The notes under the pieces: generated by a model
The model's input: only the letters and a program-made list of their open reading frames with translations
Told to the model about the DNA's origin: nothing
Database searches by the model: none
Position numbers and translations under genes: made by a program
DNA from: CADEEX01 sp040081555
Lineage (GTDB): Bacteria > Acidobacteriota > Vicinamibacteria > Vicinamibacterales > CAVVIG01
Direction of reading: 5' to 3'
Assembly (NCBI GenBank): GCA_040081555.1
Contig: JBEBGG010000060.1
Span: forward strand, 1 to 20,676
Length of the DNA stretch: 20,676 bases
Shown here: positions 1 to 7,544 of the stretch, piece by piece
Layout: the number at the start of each line of letters is the position of its first letter
Numbering within the stretch: the stretch's first letter is position 1

Positions 1-1
1 G

Positions 2-1045
2 TATCCGCTCGATTTGATGCGCGCCGCGGCAGCGAAAGGGTTGCTCGGAATCACGGCGCCGACTGCCTGGGGCGGCCTCGGACTCGACTACGTCAGCTAC
101 GCGCTGGCGATAGAGGCCGTGGCCCACGCGAGCGCGACGGTGGCCGTGTCGATGGTGGTCCACCACTCACTGGTCTCCGATCTGGTCGCAAAGTTCGGCA
201 GGACCACGCAGAAAGAGCAATGGCTTAGAGCGCTGGCTTCCGGGCAGGCAATCGGTGCGTTTGCGCTCTCGGAACCAGACGCCGGGACTGACGCCGCGAA
301 TCAGCTGACGCGGGCGACGCGGATAGACGACGGCTATCGGATTAGTGGCCGTAAGGTCTGGGTCGCCAATGCCGATGCCGCGTCGGTGGTGATTCTCTTT
401 GCCGCGACCCGGCCGGGGCTGCGAGGGCAAGGGGTCACTGCGTTCCTCGTGCCGATGAACACACCAGGCATCACGAAGACTCGACGAGACGACTCGCTCG
501 GCGTACGCGGTCTCGGCTGCATGGACCTCGAGCTCGACTTGGTCGCCGCCGACGACCAGGTACTCGGGCCGGTCGACCAGGGATTCCGCCTTGCGATGTG
601 GGCCCTGCAAGGGGGGCGCGTCGGTGTGGCGGCGCAGGCGCTGGGGATTGGCGAGGCTGCGGTTGCAGAGGCGATCCGCTTTGCGAAGGCGCGCCATGCC
701 TTTGGCCACCCGATTGCCGATTTCCAAGCCGTGCAGTGGATGCTCGCCGACGTGTCGACTGAACTCGAAGCCGCGCGGATGCTGACGTGGCGCGCGGCCG
801 ACGCCAAGACGCGGCGCGAATCGTGTCGCCTGGAGTCGTCGATGGCGAAGCTGGCGGCGTCGGAAGCGGCGCACAAGGCGGCCGACAAAGCGATGCAGAT
901 TCTGGCCTCTGAAGGCTACCGTCGCGGATCAGTCGTTGAGCGGCTATTCAGGGACGCGCGCGCCACGGAAATTTATCAGGGCACTTCCGAAGCGCAGCGC
1001 CTCATCATCGCGGACGTGATCCTCTCGGCGTCTTCACCCGTCTGA
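2..1045 (+). CDS. Acyl-CoA dehydrogenase, 5'-truncated, with Gln at the catalytic Glu position
   Basis: FAD-dependent flavoprotein family that desaturates acyl-CoA thioesters between C2 and C3. The reading frame is open to the left edge, so the N-terminus lies outside the window; numbering here is from the Met at base 14 (343 residues, family about 380). Family landmarks are present: the flavin-binding FALSEPDAGTDAA segment, KVWVANADAA, the GGRVG helix, and the C-terminal RLFRDARATEIYQGTSEAQR block. In short- and medium-chain enzymes this last block reads IYEGT and its Glu is the catalytic base. Here the codon at 977-979 is CAG, giving Gln322. The alternative Glu of isovaleryl- and long-chain enzymes, just before the GGR helix, is also absent (LQGGR). 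The protein may therefore be inactive as a dehydrogenase or have another role. The stop overlaps the next start by one base (TGATG), implying translational coupling. The family call is firm; substrate is unknown. Confidence 0.93.
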   Translation, partial: YPLDLMRAAAAKGLLGITAPTAWGGLGLDYVSYALAIEAVAHASATVAVSMVVHHSLVSDLVAKFGRTTQKEQWLRALASGQAIGAFALSEPDAGTDAANQLTRATRIDDGYRISGRKVWVANADAASVVILFAATRPGLRGQGVTAFLVPMNTPGITKTRRDDSLGVRGLGCMDLELDLVAADDQVLGPVDQGFRLAMWALQGGRVGVAAQALGIGEAAVAEAIRFAKARHAFGHPIADFQAVQWMLADVSTELEAARMLTWRAADAKTRRESCRLESSMAKLAASEAAHKAADKAMQILASEGYRRGSVVERLFRDARATEIYQGTSEAQRLIIADVILSASSPV

Positions 1046-2301
1046 TGCGCCTCCGTCCGTTTGGCCTACTGCTGTGGCTCGGGCTCATGGCCCCATGCGT
1101 TGTCGCCCTCGTACTCTTCCTCGCGTTCGACCAACGCCCGCGCGTTGAACGTACCGCCGAGTTCACGCCGGACAATATCGCGCGCGCGAAGCGCATTGTT
1201 GAGACCAACGATCCGCGTCGACTCCGGAGTGGTGCCGTGCGGACGGTGACCGTCACCGCCGAGGATCTCGATCTCGCCGTCAACTATCTGACGTATCGCG
1301 CTATTGGCGGAAGTGCCACAGCGACCATGGACAAGGGACGGCTGCATCTGAGGCTGAGCGCGCCTGCACGGCTGCTGCCATTTAGTCCGTTCGTCAATCT
1401 CGAGGCGTCGCTGGTGCAAGGCGCACCGCTCCCGGTCATCGACCGCGTACGCATGGGACAGCTCCCGATTCCCGCGTCGCTGGTACGGTACGCTGTGGCC
1501 CGCGCCATGGCGATGGCGTTCAGCAGCCACGAGCAGCAGACCGTGGCGCAGGCGGTGAAGGCGATCGTGTTCGAGCCGGAGGAGGCGCGATTTACCTACC
1601 AGTGGCACGCAGCCCTTGCCGACACCGTCCGCGGCGCGTTCATGCGTCCGGCCGATCGCGATCGACTCGAGCAGTTTCAGCGGACGCTGGCTGACACGGC
1701 GGCGTCGCTCCCGCCGGGTGCGGTGTCGCTGACCGCACTGATGAGGCCGCTCTTTGCTCGTGCCGCCGAGCGTTCGCGCACGTCGGATCCGGTCGCCGAG
1801 AATCGAGCGGCGATCTTCGTGATCACCACCTACGTCTTGGGCCTGCCGCTACGCGACGTCGTGCCCGAGGCGGTCGAGTGGCCCCGCCCTCGTCGTCACC
1901 CCGTGACGCTGAACAGTCGCGACGACTCGGCGAAGCACTTCATGGTGTCGGCCATGCTCGCGGCCAACGCCGGTGGACCCTTCGCCGATGCGGTCGGGCT
2001 CTACAAGGAGGTCTCGGATTCGCGGGGTGGCAGCGGGTTCTCCTTCAACGATCTCGCGGCCGATCATGCCGGGACGCGGCTGGGCCAGCAGGCTGAGAGG
2101 GTGAGCAGTGCGGCGCGACTACAGTCGCGCCTGGCGGTGCTCGCCGATGAGCGGGCGATCATGCCGGCTGCGGCCGACCTGCCGGAGTCGATGACTGAAC
2201 CAGAGTTCAAGCGTCGCTTCGGCGGAATCGACGCGCCTGCGTACACGCGGATGATTGCTGATATCAACTCGAGGATTGGAGCGCTGGCGGCGTATCGATA
2301 G
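1045..2301 (+). CDS. Membrane-anchored or secreted protein with YfiM/DUF2279-like C-terminus
   Basis: A 418-residue protein of unknown function. Residues 7-28 form one strongly hydrophobic segment after a short basic N-terminus (MRLRPFG), so it is either a membrane anchor or an uncleaved signal; the rest should be periplasmic. The middle (about 60-260) shows no motif I recognise. Residues 293-347 contain DDSAKHFMVSA, then GLYKEVSDSRGGSGFSFNDL and AGTRLG. This matches the pattern of the small periplasmic YfiM/DUF2279 proteins: D-K/A-HF, then KE-x-D, then GSG-F/W-S-x-D and a small-residue AG. The similarity is from memory of the family pattern, not a search. It starts with ATG inside the stop codon of the upstream acyl-CoA dehydrogenase, so the two are probably co-translated although no biochemical link is evident. 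It converges on the minus-strand dehydrogenase 104 bases downstream. Confidence 0.85.
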   Translation: MRLRPFGLLLWLGLMAPCVVALVLFLAFDQRPRVERTAEFTPDNIARAKRIVETNDPRRLRSGAVRTVTVTAEDLDLAVNYLTYRAIGGSATATMDKGRLHLRLSAPARLLPFSPFVNLEASLVQGAPLPVIDRVRMGQLPIPASLVRYAVARAMAMAFSSHEQQTVAQAVKAIVFEPEEARFTYQWHAALADTVRGAFMRPADRDRLEQFQRTLADTAASLPPGAVSLTALMRPLFARAAERSRTSDPVAENRAAIFVITTYVLGLPLRDVVPEAVEWPRPRRHPVTLNSRDDSAKHFMVSAMLAANAGGPFADAVGLYKEVSDSRGGSGFSFNDLAADHAGTRLGQQAERVSSAARLQSRLAVLADERAIMPAAADLPESMTEPEFKRRFGGIDAPAYTRMIADINSRIGALAAYR

Positions 2302-2405
2302 TGGGTGTCGTCGGAGGCATCGAGTGAGCCTCAATCGTGCCAGGTCTCGGCGATTCGACGACGCTGAAGACGACGTGTCCTTTGTGCCTTCGTGAGGGTG
2401 TCAGC
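2302..2405. other. Convergent intergenic spacer without a clear terminator
   Basis: This 104-base gap lies between two convergent genes. The only structure found is a weak inverted repeat, GAGGC at 2314-2318 and GCCTC at 2328-2332, with a 9-base loop and no T-run on either side. It is not convincing as an intrinsic terminator. Nothing else is recognisable. Confidence 0.4.
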
Positions 2406-3575
2406 TCAGGTGAGCAGTTGTTTCGCGATGGTCTGGAGTTGCAGGTTGGACGTGCCCTCGTAGATTTGTCCAATCTTGGCGTCGCGATAGAGCTTTTCGA
2501 CTGGCGCATCCTTCACGAAGCCGTACCCGCCAAAGAGATTCACCGCGAGCGACGCCGTGCGCTCGGCCGCTTCAGACGCATACAGCTTGCACATCGCTGC
2601 TTCGGTCAGAAAGGGCAGGCCGCCGTCACGCAAGCGTGCCGCCTCGTAGACCATCACGCGTGCGGCGTGAACGTCCGTCGCGGCGCGCGCGAGCTGATGC
2701 TGCACGGCTTGAAAGTCTGCGATCGCCTTGCCGAACTGCCGCCGCTCCTTCGTGTACGCCACCGCGTGATCGAGCGCCCCTTGGGCCAGGCCGAGCATCT
2801 GCGCGCCGATGCCAATTCGGCCTTCGTTCAGGGTCTCGATCGCGGTCTTGTAGCCCTTGCCGACCTCGCCAAGCACGTTGGCTGCTGGCACGACGCACCC
2901 ATCAAGCACCAGCTCGCAAGTGCTGCTGGCGCGGATGCCGAGCTTGTCTTCCTTCTTTCCAACGCTGAACCCGGCGAACCCGCGCTCGACGAGAAACGCG
3001 GTGATGCCGCGATAACCAGCCTCCGGATTCACCGTGGCAAACACGATGTACAGGTCGGCCTCGTCCGCATTCGTAATCCACAGCTTCCGGCCGGTGAGCA
3101 CCCAATCATCACCCCGTCCCATTGCCCGGGTGGTCAGGGCGAACGCATCACTGCCCGATCCCGCTTCGGAGAGCGCGTAGGCTCCCACCGATTGGTTGGC
3201 CAGGCGCGGAAGGTATCGGGCCTGCTGTTCCTCCGAGCCCCAGCGAAGCAGCGCATTCACGACGAGCGTGTTCTGGACATCGACCAGGACACCAATGGAC
3301 GGATCGACTTGCGACAGCGCTTCAACCGCGAGCACGGAATGAAAGAACCGTGCGTCTCCGCCGCCAAACGCCGCGGGGATCTCGATGCCCATGACGCCCA
3401 AAGCGAAGAGCTTGGGCAGCAGGTCTGCTGGAATTTTCGCCTGCTCATCCATCGCACGCACTAGCGGTCGCACCTCGCGGTGTGCGAACTCGTAGACGCT
3501 GTCCCGAAACAGTTGCTCGTCGTCGGTCAGCCTAGTGAGCGGACCGGAAAATGTGCGGGTCTCGGCCAGTGCCAT
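2406..3575 (-). CDS. Acyl-CoA dehydrogenase (short/branched-chain type)
   Basis: A complete 389-residue acyl-CoA dehydrogenase, the normal family length. It uses FAD to make the 2,3-enoyl-CoA and passes electrons to electron-transfer flavoprotein. Domains in order: N-terminal helical domain (about 15-130), beta domain with YALSEAGSGSDAF (133-145) and WITNADEAD (166-174), and C-terminal helical domain. The latter carries RRQFGKAIADFQAVQ (278-292), the FGGYGF turn (348-353) and the catalytic base in IYEGTSN (Glu373). Overall it resembles butyryl-CoA and 2-methyl-branched-chain dehydrogenases. The start is taken at Met in MALAETRTF (base 3575). A longer frame reaching base 3623 exists, but its extra 16 residues (MPCFPILDP...) are unlike the family and would overlap the divergent gene at 3617. 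Only 41 bases separate the two divergent starts, so their promoters must lie very close or overlap. No strong ribosome binding site is visible. Confidence 0.95.
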   Translation of the reverse strand: MALAETRTFSGPLTRLTDDEQLFRDSVYEFAHREVRPLVRAMDEQAKIPADLLPKLFALGVMGIEIPAAFGGGDARFFHSVLAVEALSQVDPSIGVLVDVQNTLVVNALLRWGSEEQQARYLPRLANQSVGAYALSEAGSGSDAFALTTRAMGRGDDWVLTGRKLWITNADEADLYIVFATVNPEAGYRGITAFLVERGFAGFSVGKKEDKLGIRASSTCELVLDGCVVPAANVLGEVGKGYKTAIETLNEGRIGIGAQMLGLAQGALDHAVAYTKERRQFGKAIADFQAVQHQLARAATDVHAARVMVYEAARLRDGGLPFLTEAAMCKLYASEAAERTASLAVNLFGGYGFVKDAPVEKLYRDAKIGQIYEGTSNLQLQTIAKQLLT

Positions 3576-3616
3576 GGGCGTGATGTTAGCAGGCGATGGG
3601 TCTAAGATAGGAAAGC

Positions 3617-5659
3617 ATGGCAAGGGTCTTTCGCTCTACGGCCTTCGTCGTATTCGCGCTGCTGTGTGCCGCCGGCATTCCGGGGCACGCCCAGCAGGCC
3701 GCTTCCGATCAGCGTCCGGTGTTTCGCGCCGGCATCAACTTCGTCCGCGTCGACGTGATCGTGACCGACAAGAACGGCAACGCGGTCACCGACCTCACGG
3801 CGAACGATTTTGAAGTGATCGAGCAGAAGACGCCACAGAAGGTCGAGACGTTCAAATTGGTCTCACTCGACGGTGGCCTGATCTCGTCCATCAACGGGCC
3901 GGCGCGTCAGATTCGCTCCGACGATGACGAAGAGACCGAGGCTTCACGAGACGACGTGCGGCTGTTCGCGATGTTCCTCGATGACTATCACGTCCGCCGG
4001 GAGTCGAGCCTGACGGCGCGCAACCAGCTCGCACGGTTCATCGAGACGCAGCTGGGCCCAACCGACATGATCGGCCTCATGTATCCGCTCCAACCGACCG
4101 TGTCGGTGCGGATGACCAGGAACCATGACGCGGTGTCCACGGCGCTGCGACAGTTTATCGGTCGCAAGTACGACTACACGCCGAAGAACGCGACCGAGGA
4201 GCGGTACGCCTACTATCCAGCCGAAGTCGTCGAGAAGATTCGCAACCAAGTGTCAATGTCAGCGTTGAAGGCGCTCATTCTTCGAATGGGTGCGCTCAAG
4301 GAAGGGCGCAAGGCCCTGATCCTCGTGAGCGAAGGCTACAACGCCATGCTGCCGCCGCAGATGCGCGACCCCATCGCAGCCGCGCCGGGCTTGGCCAATC
4401 CGTTGCGTAACGATCCCGACGCCGGCGTGGGCAGCGTCGCTGAGGGCCGCGCCGCCTTTTCCTCGAACGCAGACATGGAGCTGGATCTGCAGGCCATTTG
4501 GGACTTGGCCAATCGGAACAACGTGGCGATCTACGCCGTTGACCCTCGCGGCTTGGCGACCGGCGAGTTCGGGATCGATCAGAACATCGGTGGGATTACC
4601 GATCGCGCCTACCTCAACTCGACGATGGACACGTTGAGGACGCTGGCGATTAATACTGACGGCCGGGCGATTCTCAATCGTAACGATCTGACGATGGGGA
4701 TGAAGCAGATCGTGCGGGATCAGACGGCCTACTATCTACTCGGCTACAACTCGTCATTCACGGCGACCGACGGCAAGTTTCATGAAATCAAGGTGACCGT
4801 CAAGCGCCCGGGTCTTCAGGTGCGGGCCCGCAAGGGTTACTGGGCGTTCACGACTGAGGATGCCGCGAAGGCCACGGCGCCACCCAAGCCACAGGTGGCC
4901 TCGGAGTACGCCACGGCGCTGGCTGCAGTGGTCACCCCGGCGAAGTCGTCGCGCGTGGTGCGTACCTGGGTGGGCACCGCGCGAGGCGTTGGGGGGAAGA
5001 CGCGAGTGACCTTCGTCTGGGAGCCGATCCCGCGTGCGGCTGGTGACCAGGTGCGGCCGGGTGACGCGCCGACGCGGGTGTCCTTGATGGCTGTGGGGAC
5101 TGACGGCACGCCGTACTTCCGTGGCCGCCTCCCGTCGACACCGCCAGTGACTCCGGTGGCGGTTGCGGGCGCGAAGGTGTCCTTTGACGTGCCGCCAGGA
5201 AAGGTGCAGCTGCGCGTCTCGATCGAGAATGCGACCAACGACGTGCTCGACACCGAGAGCCGCGAACTCGACGTGCCGGACCTTACGGCGCCTCAGGTGA
5301 TCCTCGGTACGCCCAGTCTGTTTCGAGCGCGAACGCTGCGCGATGTGGAGCAGTTGAAGGCGGACCCACAGGCGACGCCCACAGTGGGGCGCGAGTTCAG
5401 TCGTGCGGAGCGGGTGTTCGTGCGGGTGCCGCTCTACGCGCCAGGAGATGTGGCGCCGGCTATCAGCGCTCGAATGCTGAATCGCGCGGCCGAGTCGATC
5501 GGGGCATTGCCGGTCGTGACTTCGGCGAGTGGTCCTGACCTGCGCGAGATCGATCTGTCGCTGGCACCCATGGCCCCTGGCGAGTATCTGATCGAGATCA
5601 CCGCCTCTGGCGCCGGCGAGCCCGTGAAGACCATCGTCGGATTTCGCGTCACCAGCTGA
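3617..5659 (+). CDS. Secreted VWFA-related domain protein, first of a tandem pair
   Basis: A 680-residue exported protein of the VWFA-related family (TIGR03436 type) typical of Acidobacteriota; function unknown, probably extracytoplasmic protein or surface interaction. A classical signal peptide covers residues 1-25 or so (basic start, VVFALLCAAG core, GHA before QQ). Residues 35-85 form the family's N-terminal strand region (FVRVDVIVTDKNG, DLTANDFEVIE). The VWA-like core runs about 113-380, with FLDDYHV at 120-126, the ALILVSEGYN strand (233-242), AIYAVDPRG (304-312) and YYLLGY (372-377). The canonical DxSxS metal site is replaced by LDDYHV, so metal binding is doubtful. The C-terminal third (about 435-680) is a separate beta-rich region shared with the next gene (GKTRV.FVWEP, LGTP.LFR.RT, REFSRAERVFVRVP). 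AGGA at 3609-3612 lies four bases before the ATG and supports this start. Confidence 0.93.
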   Translation: MARVFRSTAFVVFALLCAAGIPGHAQQAASDQRPVFRAGINFVRVDVIVTDKNGNAVTDLTANDFEVIEQKTPQKVETFKLVSLDGGLISSINGPARQIRSDDDEETEASRDDVRLFAMFLDDYHVRRESSLTARNQLARFIETQLGPTDMIGLMYPLQPTVSVRMTRNHDAVSTALRQFIGRKYDYTPKNATEERYAYYPAEVVEKIRNQVSMSALKALILRMGALKEGRKALILVSEGYNAMLPPQMRDPIAAAPGLANPLRNDPDAGVGSVAEGRAAFSSNADMELDLQAIWDLANRNNVAIYAVDPRGLATGEFGIDQNIGGITDRAYLNSTMDTLRTLAINTDGRAILNRNDLTMGMKQIVRDQTAYYLLGYNSSFTATDGKFHEIKVTVKRPGLQVRARKGYWAFTTEDAAKATAPPKPQVASEYATALAAVVTPAKSSRVVRTWVGTARGVGGKTRVTFVWEPIPRAAGDQVRPGDAPTRVSLMAVGTDGTPYFRGRLPSTPPVTPVAVAGAKVSFDVPPGKVQLRVSIENATNDVLDTESRELDVPDLTAPQVILGTPSLFRARTLRDVEQLKADPQATPTVGREFSRAERVFVRVPLYAPGDVAPAISARMLNRAAESIGALPVVTSASGPDLREIDLSLAPMAPGEYLIEITASGAGEPVKTIVGFRVTS

Positions 5660-5671
5660 GATCTAGCCGCC

Positions 5672-7414
5672 ATGCTCGCTGGGTGCCTGCTCGCGCTGTC
5701 GCTTGGCGGCGCGGGTGTGCCCGCACAGGCGGCCGTGGCAGGGCCAACGCCAGTGCGGCTGGGCGTCGTTGTGACTGACCTGGGTGGTCGGCGCGTTGGC
5801 ACGCTGGGCCCAAAGGATTTTTCGGTCATCGAAGACGGCGTCGGCCGACTCCCGGTCGACTCGGCGGAGATTGCCGTCGGGCCGCGACTGTTTGCGATCT
5901 TCCTCGACGATTTTCACGTCGGCAGCGGTGCGGCAGCCGAGCGCGTTCGCGAAGCGCTGGCGCGGTTTGTCCGCCATGACCTTGCGTCCACCGATCAGGT
6001 CGTCGTGCTTCGTCCGCTGGACTCGCTGGTCGATATCAGGTTCGCAGAGACGCGCACTGCCGCACTGGCCGCGATTGCCGCATTTGAGCCTCGCCGCGGC
6101 GACTACGAGGCGCGTTCAGATTTTGAACGCAGTTTTATCCCCGGCGACCCCGTGCGTGTGGAGGCGGCACGGGCGCGAATCTCGACTGCGGGATTGCGTG
6201 CGTTGATTTCCTCGCTCGGCCAGTTCGCTCATGCGCGGAAGACACTGATTGTTATCAGTGAGGGATTTGCGGACGGACTCGCACCAGGGGGCGGGGAGTT
6301 CGCCCCATCGCTGGTTTCTGTTGTCGAGGCGGCCAATCGTGCGAACGTCGCCATCTATACCGTGAATCCGACCGCGCCGGTGCCGGCAAGCGCTGGTGCC
6401 GACGCTGTCACTCGCGATCAGGCTGCGCGCCGGTCGTTCCAGGCGCTGGCAGATGATACCGGTGGTGTGAGTGCGCAGTCGGCGCTCGAGCCGCTGGAGG
6501 CGCTGCGGGACGCTGTTCGCGACTCGGCCGGTTCCTACGTCGTGATCTTCACGCCCTCCAAGGCGGACACCGGCCGACTCGAGCCGGTTACGGTCGTCGT
6601 ATCCCGTGAGGGGCTGACGGTTCGAGCGCAGAAGGCCGTGGGGCGACGGATGCCACCCCCGACACCGTCTGTTGCGGTGCCCTCGTTTCTCTCGACCTAC
6701 TCGGCCCAGCGGCCTCGCCGAGTCAGTCCGCTGGTTCGCCCTTGGTTTGGCATGTCCCGAGGGGCGAACGGAAAGACCTCGGTGAGCATGGTGTGGGAGC
6801 CGACGGAGCGGGTGCCTGGCGACCGTGCGCCCATCGGCCGGCCGTCGACTGTGGCTCTGACCGTGACGACGCTCGATGGGCAGCCGGTGTTCAGCGGACT
6901 GGTGTCTGCGGCGACGACTGGCGGGCGTCTGCCGTCGCGGGTGGACTTTGACGCGGCGCCTGGTCCGCTGCTGGTGGAGATGTCGATCCAGGATCTGGCC
7001 GCGCGCGTCATCGATCGCGATGTGCGTGACATTGTCGTCACAGCCTTCACTGGGCCAGTGTCCCTTGGCACGCCCGAAGTCTTTCGGACGCGTACGGCGC
7101 GAGAGCAGCAACTGATCGCTGCCAATCCTCACGCGCCGCCGTCGTCCTCACGACAATTCAGCCGCGCCGAGCGTTTGCTCGTGCGGCTGCCGGTGGTCTC
7201 GGCAGAGACCCCGCTCGTGTCGGCAACGTTCGTCAGTGCCTTTGGCACCGTGATGCGCGAGCTGCCGACCTCGCCCGCTCCCGGCCTGCAGGGTGTCTAC
7301 CAGTTCGAACTTCCCCTCGCGTCCTATGCCGCGGGTGTCTACAGCCTCGAGATCGTGGTTCGCACCCCCGCAGGAAGCGCCACAGAGCATCTCCCCATTC
7401 GCATCACGCCATAA
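5672..7414 (+). CDS. VWFA-related domain protein, second of a tandem pair
   Basis: A 580-residue paralogue of the preceding protein, in the same reading frame and 12 bases after its stop. The order is the same: N-terminal strands (VRLGVVVTDLGG, LGPKDFSVIEDG, 28-56), VWA-like core with IFLDDFHV (76-83) and TLIVISEGF (191-199), AIYTVNP (227-233), then the shared C-terminal beta region (GKTSVSMVWEP, LGTPEVFRTRT, RQFSRAERLLVRLP). Like its partner it has LDDFHV instead of a DxSxS metal site. About 100 residues are missing relative to the first copy, mostly in the acidic linker and in the mid-VWA insertion. Export is likely: residues 1-20 (MLAGCLLAL...VPAQA) act as a short signal peptide. LAGC at 2-5 looks like a lipobox but sits too near the N-terminus for a normal lipoprotein signal. 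No other in-frame start exists between the previous stop and this ATG. Confidence 0.9.
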   Translation: MLAGCLLALSLGGAGVPAQAAVAGPTPVRLGVVVTDLGGRRVGTLGPKDFSVIEDGVGRLPVDSAEIAVGPRLFAIFLDDFHVGSGAAAERVREALARFVRHDLASTDQVVVLRPLDSLVDIRFAETRTAALAAIAAFEPRRGDYEARSDFERSFIPGDPVRVEAARARISTAGLRALISSLGQFAHARKTLIVISEGFADGLAPGGGEFAPSLVSVVEAANRANVAIYTVNPTAPVPASAGADAVTRDQAARRSFQALADDTGGVSAQSALEPLEALRDAVRDSAGSYVVIFTPSKADTGRLEPVTVVVSREGLTVRAQKAVGRRMPPPTPSVAVPSFLSTYSAQRPRRVSPLVRPWFGMSRGANGKTSVSMVWEPTERVPGDRAPIGRPSTVALTVTTLDGQPVFSGLVSAATTGGRLPSRVDFDAAPGPLLVEMSIQDLAARVIDRDVRDIVVTAFTGPVSLGTPEVFRTRTAREQQLIAANPHAPPSSSRQFSRAERLLVRLPVVSAETPLVSATFVSAFGTVMRELPTSPAPGLQGVYQFELPLASYAAGVYSLEIVVRTPAGSATEHLPIRITP

Positions 7415-7444
7415 AAGCGACGGCCGTGTCGGCGCGTCACCTCA

Positions 7445-7466
7445 AAATCGACAGTGATGTCGATTT
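7445..7466. promoter_or_regulatory. Perfect 9-bp inverted repeat, candidate operator or terminator
   Basis: AAATCGACA and TGTCGATTT flank the 4-base spacer GTGA, making a perfect dyad 31 bases after the stop of the second VWFA-related gene. It is AT-rich at its ends, unlike its GC-rich surroundings. It could be a regulator-binding site for the downstream gene. Alternatively it could be a modest bidirectional hairpin ending transcription of the VWFA pair, since A-runs precede it and TTTA follows. There is no long T-run, so an operator is as likely as a terminator. Confidence 0.5.
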
Positions 7467-7514
7467 ATGGCTCAGAACTGCCCGCAATTCCAGGATCCGA
7501 TCTTGCTCTCGTTC

Positions 7515-7539
7515 TGAGCAGCTCTCCCCGAGCAGCTCA
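7515..7539 (+). promoter_or_regulatory. Stem-loop immediately upstream of a start codon
   Basis: TGAGC, A, GCTC, loop TCCCC, GAGC, A, GCTCA: nine base pairs interrupted by one A-A mismatch. The same element is a direct repeat of GAGCAGCTC (7516-7524 and 7530-7538). The structure ends five bases before the ATG at 7545, exactly where a ribosome binding site should be, and no Shine-Dalgarno sequence is seen. In RNA it would be expected to hinder initiation, which suggests translational control or a protein-bound leader. Only the pairing is seen; function is inferred. Confidence 0.5.
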
Positions 7540-7544
7540 ACGAC

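Noticed and set aside
2337..3464. Long plus-strand open frame (375 codons) opposite the second acyl-CoA dehydrogenase
   Set aside because: The minus-strand dehydrogenase is unmistakable. High-GC genes commonly leave long open antisense frames, and this translation shows no family motifs.
3576..3623. Longer N-terminus of the minus-strand dehydrogenase
   Set aside because: Extra residues are unlike the family and would overlap the divergent gene's start; Met at 3575 fits.
6243..6260. Inverted repeat CACTGAT-TGTT-ATCAGTG
   Set aside because: Lies inside the coding region for the conserved TLIVISEG strand; most likely chance from codon use.
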